From contig CALFNC010000537.1 of the NCBI GenBank assembly GCA_937902605.1, forward strand, positions 1 to 11,033: a stretch of DNA of 11,033 nucleotides, read 5' to 3'. The notes under the pieces are model-generated. The model saw only the letters and a list, made by a program, of their open reading frames with translations, was not told the DNA's origin and made no database searches. Source of the DNA: an uncultured Acidobacteriota bacterium. GTDB lineage: Bacteria; Acidobacteriota; Thermoanaerobaculia; UBA5066. Shown one piece after another: positions 5,491 to 11,033 of this stretch; position 1 is the stretch's first letter; each line of letters opens with the position of its first letter. The position numbers and the translations under genes are program-made.

Positions 5491-6449
5491 ACGAGACCCT
5501 TGAACTCCTCCGTCGCCTCGACGAGCGCGGAGGCGATCCCGGTCTCTCCCGCCGCGTGGCCGGCGTCGCGGATGAACTGGATCCTCGAAAGGGGCCACGC
5601 CTTGTGGAGGTCCCATGCGGAGGCGGCGGGACAGACGAGGTCGTAGCGTCCCTGGACGATGACGCCGGGGATCGCGGCGATCCGTCCCGCGTTGGCGAGT
5701 AGCTCGCCGTCGTTCCGGAAGAAGCTGGCGTTCACGAAGTAGTGAGCCTCGATCCGGGCGAGGGCGATTTCCTTGGGAACGTCCTCCTCGGCGGGAGGCT
5801 TCACGTCGGGCAGCAGGTATGAGGCCTGCTCCTCCCAGGCGTTCCAGGCGAGGGCCGCGTCCCGCCGGGTCTTTTCGCCGCCGCTCACGTCGTCGTTCAT
5901 CAGGCGGGTGTGGTAGCTCCGCATCGGGTCCTTTCGCTCCGCTTCGGTCAGCGGCGCGAGGAGCTCGTCCCAGGCGTCGGGGTAGATCTGCTGCAAGCCC
6001 GAGCCGAAGGTCCACGCAATCTCCGACCGCCGGCTCAGGAAGATCCCACGGAGGATCAGCCCCTGGACCCGCGCGGGGTGCGTCTCGGCATACGCCAGGG
6101 CGAGCGTCGAGCCCCACGAGCCGCCGAAGACGAGCCACCGTTCGATCCCGAGACGCTCGCGAATCTTCTCGGTGTCGGCGACGAGGTCCCACGTCGTGTT
6201 CTCGCGCAGCTCGCCGAGGGGAGTCGACTTCCCCGACCCGCGCTGGTCGAAGAGGATCACCCTCCAAAAGGCGGGGTCGAAGAAGCGGCGGTGGATCGGG
6301 GCGATTCCGGCGCCGGGCCCTCCGTGGAAGAAGACGGCCGGCTTACCGTTTGGGTTCCCGGCCTGCTCGACGTGCAGCTCATGGAGGGGCGAGACGCGAA
6401 GGCGGAAGCTCTCGTAAGGGCTCAGATCGGGAAAGAGGTCGCGCAACAC
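5487..6449 (-). CDS. pip: Proline iminopeptidase (peptidase S33, alpha/beta hydrolase)
   Basis: A 320-residue cytoplasmic aminopeptidase that removes N-terminal proline from peptides. It shows HGGPGAG (42-48, oxyanion region), FDQRGSGKS (67-75), the nucleophile elbow GGSWGS with Ser111, the acid Asp270 in QGRYDLVCP, and His298 in DAGHAAGE. Length and motif order match family S33 proline iminopeptidases closely, and the cap domain (about 135-245) is complete. The GTG start at 6449 gives the expected N-terminus (LFPDLSPYESFRLRVSPLHELHVE is typical in kind). No good Shine-Dalgarno precedes it, so translation may depend on coupling to the channel gene that ends 31 bases upstream. It overlaps psd by four bases. 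Confidence 0.93.
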   Translation of the reverse strand: MLRDLFPDLSPYESFRLRVSPLHELHVEQAGNPNGKPAVFFHGGPGAGIAPIHRRFFDPAFWRVILFDQRGSGKSTPLGELRENTTWDLVADTEKIRERLGIERWLVFGGSWGSTLALAYAETHPARVQGLILRGIFLSRRSEIAWTFGSGLQQIYPDAWDELLAPLTEAERKDPMRSYHTRLMNDDVSGGEKTRRDAALAWNAWEEQASYLLPDVKPPAEEDVPKEIALARIEAHYFVNASFFRNDGELLANAGRIAAIPGVIVQGRYDLVCPAASAWDLHKAWPLSRIQFIRDAGHAAGETGIASALVEATEEFKGLV

Positions 6450-6480
6450 ATCCGGAGTCTAGATGGTCGGCCCCGTTCCG

Positions 6481-8004
6481 TCAGTCGAGGGCGAAGAAGG
6501 CGCGGATCCGGCCGGCCAGCGTCGAATGTGCGGAGGCCAACCGCAGCCTCTTCGCCTCCTCCGACAGGCCCTCCCGTACGGCGGCCAGCTCCACGTCGCG
6601 CGCCGCGAGGACGGCCGAAATCTCGTCGGCGATCTGGGGGCGGTCGGTCAGGATCCCCTGGAACCGCTCCTTCTCGAGGCGCCAGCACTCGACCTCCGTG
6701 AGCGCGACGACCGTCGCCCGCCTCGGCTCCCCCGTCAACATCCCCATCTCGCCGAAGAAGTTCGGGGCCTCCAGCGTCGCCACGACCCGCGCCGGAGCTC
6801 CTGGGACCTCCACCCGGATCTCGGCCGAGCCGCGCGTCAGGACGTAGAGGTGGTGGACCTCCTTCCCCTGCACCACAATCGCCTCTCCCCGCGCGAACGG
6901 TGCGTGGCTGAGCGCCCCCGCGAGCCGCTCGAGCTCCTCGGGGGTGAGCGAGTGGAAGAGCGAGACGCTCCGGAGCGCCGCGAGGCGGCTCGCGTGATCC
7001 CTCACCTCATGGCGCGCCCGCTTCTCGTCGCCGACGTGGTCGAGGAAGACTGCGGTCGCCGGAAGGAGGTCAGGGATCCCGGCCCGCCGGAGCGAGTAGA
7101 AGATCCGGACCCGGACGACGGAATCGGTCGAGTCGTCGGCCGCAAGGTCGGTCAGCCAGTAACGGAGGGCGTACTGGTTGTAGCTGTCCTTGAAGTCCGT
7201 CAAGAGGACATGCGGGGCCGGGTCCAGGGCGACGTTCTTGATCGGCTCCCGGAGGAGACCGTCCAGGACGGCGGCCGCCACCGCCTCAGGGGAGGTCCGC
7301 GGGTCGACGCCGAAGTAGATCCAGCGCCGCTCCATCCGCTCCTCGCTCCACTTCCGCCCCTGCACCAGCACCTGCGCCTTGGACAGGAGGCTGTTCGGGA
7401 CGATCAGGGTGTCGCCGTTCCGGGTCTCGATCGTGGCGTGCCGCCAGTTGATCTCCCGGACGCTCCCGGTGTGCTCGGCGAACCGGATCTTGTCGCCGGG
7501 CTCGATGGACCGGTCGATCTGGAGGGCGATCCCCGACATGATGTTGGAGAGCGTCTCCTGGAGCGAGAAGCCGATGACGGCGGTGACGACGGCGGACGTC
7601 GCCACGAGGCCGGCCAGGTCGACCTGGTGGATCGAGAAGAGGTAGAGGAGCAGCCCGAGGTAGGCGACGGCGATCGCCAGGTCCCGGACTATTCGGGGCG
7701 GCCGGAAGCGGACGAACGACAGGAACGCGAAAAAGAGGACGGCGGTGAGGTTGACGAACGCGATCCCCTCGAGGAGGAGCGCGAGGAAGCCGATCGTCCG
7801 GCCGGTCCCTGGCATCGAGAAGCTCGGGAGGACGACCGTGCCCGCGCGGAAGACCAGCGAGGCGAGGTAGAACGCCACGAGATTCAGGGCGTGCCGCCGC
7901 TCCTCGCGGAGGAACGCCAGGACGACGACGGTCAGGAGACCGAAGACGAGGCCTTGCCGGAAGACCTCGGTCGTGAAGGCGGCTCCCGCGCTCGGAATGT
8001 TCAT
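6481..8004 (-). CDS. MscS-type channel with C-terminal cyclic-nucleotide-binding domain
   Basis: A 507-residue inner-membrane channel. Hydrophobic helices lie at about 15-31, 40-60, 72-98 and 108-125. The pore helix follows in ATSAVVTAVIGFSLQETLSN (135-154). The MscS beta domain (about 160-212) contains DRSIEPGDKIRF and TRNGDTLIVPNSLL, and an alpha/beta domain runs to about 310. A cyclic-nucleotide-binding domain spans about 345-460. Its phosphate-binding cassette is FFGEMGMLTGEPRRATVVA (416-434), with Glu419 and Arg429 as expected ligand contacts. This is the architecture of the bacterial cyclic-nucleotide-gated (bCNG) subgroup of the MscS superfamily, where the ligand domain modulates or replaces tension gating. 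The ATG at 8004 has only a weak GGA upstream. It is first in a minus-strand cluster with pip and psd, and divergent from speA. Confidence 0.93.
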   Translation of the reverse strand: MNIPSAGAAFTTEVFRQGLVFGLLTVVVLAFLREERRHALNLVAFYLASLVFRAGTVVLPSFSMPGTGRTIGFLALLLEGIAFVNLTAVLFFAFLSFVRFRPPRIVRDLAIAVAYLGLLLYLFSIHQVDLAGLVATSAVVTAVIGFSLQETLSNIMSGIALQIDRSIEPGDKIRFAEHTGSVREINWRHATIETRNGDTLIVPNSLLSKAQVLVQGRKWSEERMERRWIYFGVDPRTSPEAVAAAVLDGLLREPIKNVALDPAPHVLLTDFKDSYNQYALRYWLTDLAADDSTDSVVRVRIFYSLRRAGIPDLLPATAVFLDHVGDEKRARHEVRDHASRLAALRSVSLFHSLTPEELERLAGALSHAPFARGEAIVVQGKEVHHLYVLTRGSAEIRVEVPGAPARVVATLEAPNFFGEMGMLTGEPRRATVVALTEVECWRLEKERFQGILTDRPQIADEISAVLAARDVELAAVREGLSEEAKRLRLASAHSTLAGRIRAFFALD

Positions 8005-8121
8005 TTGTCGTCCGCGGCAAACGCTAGCAGGGTCCTGGAAAACCGCAAGGGGGCCCCCAGGCCCTCGCGGGCGAACGAAAGAAGAACCGTTTCCCCCGCT
8101 CCTTTCGTAAACTCCTCGGCG
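8005..8121. promoter_or_regulatory. Divergent control region between the channel gene and speA
   Basis: These 117 bases must hold the promoters of both divergent genes, but no clear -35/-10 pair stands out. Visible structure: the palindrome GGGGGCCCCC (8049-8058), and a seven-base inverted repeat ACGAAAG (8075-8081) with CTTTCGT (8102-8108) that ends 13 bases before the speA ATG. The second could fold in the speA leader; any regulatory role is unproven. Confidence 0.3.
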
Positions 8122-10071
8122 ATGCCGAAAGACACGAAGAAGCGCCGCAAGCTGGACGGGGCCTCGCGAACCCGAGCTCCCGAGAAGTTCGCGGGGGCCG
8201 AGGAGCTGTACGGGATCGAGAACTGGGGCAAGGGGTTCTTCTCTGTCTCGGACGAAGGGGACCTGCTCGTCCACCCGACGCGGGAGGCCGCCCGGTCGAT
8301 CAACCTCAAGGGGGTCGTCGACGACGTGTCCCGCCGCGGGATCACGACGCCGATGGTGATCCGCTTCCCGCAGATCCTGGCGTCGTCCGTCCGCGAGCTG
8401 AACGACGCCTTCGTCAAGGCGATCAACGAGTACGAATATGACGGCAGCTACCGGGGCGTGTTCCCGATCAAGGTCAACCAGAAGAAGGTCGTCGTCCGGG
8501 AGATCCAGGAGGCTGGACGCAAGTACGGCTACGGCCTGGAGGCGGGGAGCAAGCCCGAGCTGATCGCGGCCCTGTCGGCGGACCTCTCGCCCGAGTGCCT
8601 CATCACGACGAACGGCTACAAGGACGAGGCCTTCATCCGGATGGCCCTGAACGGGATCCGAATGGGGAAGAAGGTCATCATGATCCTGGAGAAGGTCTCG
8701 GAGCTGGACCGGATCCTGGACGTGGCCAAGAAGCGCGGCGTCAAGCCGCTGATCGGCCTCCGGGCGAAGCTTTATGCGCGCGGGTCCGGGAAATGGGCGA
8801 AGTCGGGAGGCGAGGCGGCGAAGTTCGGCCTGACGACGACCGAGATCCTCAAGGCGGTCGAGGTTCTCAAGGCCCGCCGGATGCTCGACTCGCTCGTCAT
8901 GGTCCACTTTCACATTGGGTCACAGATCACCGACATCCGGAAGATCAAGGACGCGATCAAGGAGTCGGGGCGGGTGTATGCGAAGCTGGCCCGTTCGGGC
9001 GTCGAGATCCAATACCTGAACCTGGGCGGGGGGCTCGGGGTCGACTACGACGGGTCGAAGACCGCCTTCGACTCCTCAATGAACTACACGGTCCAGGAGT
9101 ACGCGAACGACGTCGTCTATACGGTCAAGACCATCTGCGAGGAGGAGAAGGTCCCGGTCCCGACCCTGGTGACGGAGTCGGGCCGCGCGGTCACCGCCTT
9201 CCACTCCGTCCTGGTCACGAACGTCGTCGACGTCGCCGACCGTCTCGAGCAGGACAAGACGGTCGAGATGGACGGGGACGAGAACCACGTCGTCCGGGAG
9301 CTGTACGACGTCCTCAAGGGCGTCTCGGCGAAGAACGTCCGCGAGAGCTACCACGACGCGCTCCAGTACAAAGAGGAGCTCTTCACCCTGTTCAACCTCG
9401 GCTACGTGTCGCTGGAGGACCGGTCGAAGGGCGAGATCCTCTTCTGGAACATCTGCGACAAGATCCGCCGCCACCTGAAGAGCCTGAAGGAGATCCCGGA
9501 GGAGTTCGAGGACCTCGAGGTGATGCTCTCGGACAAGTACGTCCTCAACTTCTCGGTCTTCCAGTCGATCCCGGACTCGTGGGCGATCGACCAGCTCTTC
9601 CCGATCCTGCCAATCCACCGGCTACGCGAGAGGCCCGCCGAGAGCGGCACACTGACCGACATCACCTGCGATTCCGACGGGAAGATCGAGAAGTTCATCG
9701 ACCTGCGCGACATCAAGGAATCGCTCCCGCTCCATAACTTCCGGCGCCACCAGCCCTACCTGATCGGCATCTGCCTGATCGGGGCCTACCAGGACGTCCT
9801 CGGCGACCTCCACAACCTGCTGGGGGAAGCCCACGAGGTCCTCGCAATCGTCGACGAGAACGGGCGGACACGGATCCAGGACCTCCTGCCCGGCGAGACG
9901 TGCGAGCGGGTCCTGTCGTACATGAACTGGGAGCGCCAGGAGATCCTCGAGGGGTTCTGGCGTCAGCTCCGGAGAGCGACCGAGAAGGGGAAGATCCGCG
10001 AGACCGAGGCGAAGGCGATCGCCAAGGACCTCGAGGTGACCCTCTCGCACTACACTTACCTCGAGGATTGA
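8122..10071 (+). CDS. speA: Biosynthetic arginine decarboxylase
   Basis: A PLP-dependent enzyme that converts arginine to agmatine, the first step of the agmatine route to putrescine and spermidine. The 649 residues compare with about 658 for E. coli SpeA. Motifs in order are GVFPIKVNQKK (112-122, PLP lysine K117), VHFHIGSQ (261-268), the glycine-rich phosphate loop GGGLGVDYDGS (302-312), ESGRA (352-356), and the active-site cysteine motif TCDSDGK (515-521, Cys516). The fold is the alanine-racemase-type barrel of decarboxylase group IV. The ATG at 8122 gives the first recognisable family sequence. No Shine-Dalgarno is evident, and there is no alternative start between 8005 and 8122 in this frame. 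The frame is open a long way upstream only because it runs antisense to the channel gene. yqgE follows after 43 bases. Confidence 0.95.
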   Translation: MPKDTKKRRKLDGASRTRAPEKFAGAEELYGIENWGKGFFSVSDEGDLLVHPTREAARSINLKGVVDDVSRRGITTPMVIRFPQILASSVRELNDAFVKAINEYEYDGSYRGVFPIKVNQKKVVVREIQEAGRKYGYGLEAGSKPELIAALSADLSPECLITTNGYKDEAFIRMALNGIRMGKKVIMILEKVSELDRILDVAKKRGVKPLIGLRAKLYARGSGKWAKSGGEAAKFGLTTTEILKAVEVLKARRMLDSLVMVHFHIGSQITDIRKIKDAIKESGRVYAKLARSGVEIQYLNLGGGLGVDYDGSKTAFDSSMNYTVQEYANDVVYTVKTICEEEKVPVPTLVTESGRAVTAFHSVLVTNVVDVADRLEQDKTVEMDGDENHVVRELYDVLKGVSAKNVRESYHDALQYKEELFTLFNLGYVSLEDRSKGEILFWNICDKIRRHLKSLKEIPEEFEDLEVMLSDKYVLNFSVFQSIPDSWAIDQLFPILPIHRLRERPAESGTLTDITCDSDGKIEKFIDLRDIKESLPLHNFRRHQPYLIGICLIGAYQDVLGDLHNLLGEAHEVLAIVDENGRTRIQDLLPGETCERVLSYMNWERQEILEGFWRQLRRATEKGKIRETEAKAIAKDLEVTLSHYTYLED

Positions 10072-10102
10072 CCGTGGACGGGAGCGACCCGATGCAGGCG
10101 AC

Positions 10103-10109
10103 GGAAGGA
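10103..10109 (+). promoter_or_regulatory. Shine-Dalgarno of yqgE
   Basis: GGAAGGA ends five bases before the ATG at 10115 and settles the start. The 43-base gap after speA shows no terminator, so the two genes are probably co-transcribed. Confidence 0.7.
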
Positions 10110-10114
10110 CGGCG

Positions 10115-10693
10115 ATGACGACCAACGTCAGGATGGAGACGCTCCGGACACCCTACCTCCTCCTCGCGTCCCCCGAGCTCGGCGACCCGAACTTCCGCAA
10201 GGCGGTCATCCTGGTGGGTCATCACACCGACGAGGGGGCGCTCGGCTGGATCGTGAACCGCTCCATCGACGGGGGGGCGCGCGCCCTTCTCCCGGAGCAG
10301 CTGGCAGCGCCGCTCCACCCCGACACGCCGCTTCGGATCGGCGGGCCGATCGGAACGCCGGGCCTCCTAGTCCTCCATCGGACGCCGGTGGCGGGGATCG
10401 AGTCGACCGAGCTGGCGTCGGGACTCTTCGTCTCCGCTTCCCCCGACATTCTCTCGAAGCTCTTCGCGTCGATCCCCGGCAAGGGGATCCCGGCCGGGCT
10501 CTTGATCTTCGGCTACTCCGGTTGGGGGCCGGGTCAGCTCGAGCGCGAGATGGAGGACGGCTCGTGGCTCGTCCTCCCCTACGCCGAGGAGCTGGCGTTC
10601 CCAGGTGAGGAGGAGACGCTCTGGGAGCGCGGCCTCGCCCGCCTGGGAGCCGACCCGGGAAACATCTCGTCCCCGCCTACGGGGATCAACTGA
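10115..10693 (+). CDS. yqgE: YqgE/AlgH family protein (UPF0301)
   Basis: A 192-residue member of the YqgE/AlgH family, a cytoplasmic protein widespread in Gram-negative bacteria. Its biochemical role is unclear; AlgH was named from alginate regulation in Pseudomonas. Family signatures are TPYLLLASPELGDPNFRKAV (11-30), HTDEGALGWIVNRS (37-50), RIGGPIGTPGLLVLH (73-87), and FGYSGWGPGQLEREMEDGSW (131-150). The last residues before the stop (SSPPTGIN) and the stop codon itself are encoded by one arm of a perfect palindrome. Family members usually end in a Gly-His-Ala-like tail after the LARLG-DP motif, so the original C-terminus may have been replaced at nearly unchanged length. The gene follows speA and converges on an M20 peptidase gene. 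Confidence 0.92.
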   Translation: MTTNVRMETLRTPYLLLASPELGDPNFRKAVILVGHHTDEGALGWIVNRSIDGGARALLPEQLAAPLHPDTPLRIGGPIGTPGLLVLHRTPVAGIESTELASGLFVSASPDILSKLFASIPGKGIPAGLLIFGYSGWGPGQLEREMEDGSWLVLPYAEELAFPGEEETLWERGLARLGADPGNISSPPTGIN

Positions 10694-10719
10694 CCAGTTG
10701 ATCCCCGTAGGCGGGGACG
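10668..10719. repeat. Perfect 25-base inverted repeat containing the yqgE stop codon
   Basis: Left arm 10668-10692 and right arm 10695-10719 are exact reverse complements, separated only by AC (10693-10694). The yqgE stop TGA (10691-10693) is at the centre. Every position of both arms matches. No run of T follows on either strand, so it is not a classical intrinsic terminator, though RNA from either convergent gene would fold into a very stable hairpin. It could be a palindromic mobile repeat, a bidirectional transcription barrier or an RNA-stabilising end (inference). Confidence 0.9.
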
Positions 10720-10844
10720 GCGCTACGCGCCTACCGGAGCTGGCTGCCGTTTGAGAGGGGAACCCGCTTCCGGTTCCCCTCGCCGCTTCGCGGCCCACCC
10801 TTCCGCGCCCCGGAGAGGGCGGCCGGGCTCGGTTCCTTCTCCGG
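10719..10844. repeat. Cluster of smaller hairpins in the convergent intergenic region
   Basis: The 204 bases between the yqgE and M20 stops hold several inverted repeats after the large palindrome. GGCGC-TAC-GCGCC lies at 10719-10731. GAGGGGAACC pairs perfectly with GGTTCCCCTC across a seven-base loop (10755-10781). GCCGC-TTC-GCGGC lies at 10782-10794. CCGGAGA (10810-10816) pairs with TCTCCGG (10838-10844). None is followed by a U-tract. They may act together as a two-way terminator; no gene is seen here. Confidence 0.5.
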
Positions 10845-10897
10845 ACCTAAGGAGGTCGTCGATGCCGCGGCGACTCGTCACGACGGCCACCTCCCCG

Positions 10898-11033
10898 TCA
10901 CGGGCTAGTGGCGAACTCCCGGACGATCCGCTTCATCCGTTCCACTCCTTCGACGAAGAGGGGCAGGTGGATTCTCTCGTCCGGATGATGGGCGTGCGCG
11001 GCGTCGAAAACGTTGATGGCGAAGGTCGACACG
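10898..11033 (-). CDS. M20-family metallopeptidase, C-terminal end only
   Basis: The last 44 residues of a gene that enters from beyond the right edge, ending at TGA 10898-10900. The text STFAINVFDAAHAHHPDERI, then HLPLFVEGVERMKRIVREFA, matches the C-terminus of the M20 group (acetylornithine deacetylase, succinyl-diaminopimelate desuccinylase, carboxypeptidase G2 relatives). In that group the His of an AHxPDER-type motif (here the His four before the Glu) is the final zinc ligand, and the helix after it closes the catalytic domain. Substrate cannot be inferred from this fragment. It converges on yqgE. Confidence 0.78.
   Translation of the reverse strand, partial: VSTFAINVFDAAHAHHPDERIHLPLFVEGVERMKRIVREFATSP

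Noticed and set aside
6463..8121. Plus-strand open frame of about 550 codons running into speA
   Set aside because: It is antisense to the well-supported MscS-type channel gene. The frame stays open because of GC-rich codon use, and its translation is charged, low-complexity sequence without family features. speA starts at 8122.
8005..8913. Minus-strand open frame upstream of the channel ATG
   Set aside because: It lies antisense to speA, and the channel begins at 8004 where hydrophobic family-like sequence starts.
10862..11033. Plus-strand ATG with an ideal AAGGAGGT six to seven bases upstream, open to the window end
   Set aside because: The spacing is tempting, but the frame is antisense to the M20 peptidase tail, whose sequence matches a known family, and its own translation shows no features.
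1..11033. CRISPR array, tRNA or rRNA genes, insertion sequence or transposase
   Set aside because: No spaced direct-repeat array, no tRNA-like or rRNA-like sequence and no transposase motifs were seen in the window.

Overview
The window is GC-rich DNA, tightly packed with genes on both strands, from a Gram-negative bacterium. An outer-membrane TonB-dependent receptor, a phosphatidylserine decarboxylase and a YqgE/AlgH protein all point to a two-membrane cell. The mix of genes would fit an environmental high-GC lineage such as Acidobacteriota or a deltaproteobacterial relative. That placement is a guess, because no rRNA or other phylogenetic marker is present.

Layout. Minus strand, 1-3028, read right to left: a small uncharacterised membrane protein (2603-3028), an M52-type hydrogenase maturation protease (2078-2578), a cobalamin riboswitch (about 1829-2016), and a BtuB-like vitamin B12 receptor (1707 down to 1, C-terminus outside the window). 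A Bax inhibitor-1/YccA family membrane protein (3282-3980, plus strand) lies between this block and a second copy of the same uncharacterised small membrane protein (3989-4429, minus). The two copies are about 79% identical over a core of about 104 residues. They also share conserved upstream DNA: two TAGGGA-type dyad boxes and a promoter-like block at the same spacings.

Next on the minus strand is a probable operon: a MscS-type channel with a C-terminal cyclic-nucleotide-binding domain (6481-8004), proline iminopeptidase (5487-6449), then phosphatidylserine decarboxylase (4636-5490). The decarboxylase appears to start at a CTG that overlaps the peptidase stop codon. Divergent from this operon on the plus strand are biosynthetic arginine decarboxylase speA (8122-10071) and a YqgE/AlgH protein (10115-10693). 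A perfect 52-base palindrome (two 25-base arms, 2-base centre) contains the yqgE stop codon. After further hairpins comes the C-terminal end of a convergent M20-family peptidase (10898-11033, minus).

Most genes are housekeeping or transport functions. The B12 riboswitch and receptor form a clear regulated pair: cobalamin would bind the leader and reduce receptor synthesis. The least explained parts are the paralogous small membrane proteins around the BI-1 gene with their shared regulatory DNA, and the palindrome at the end of yqgE.
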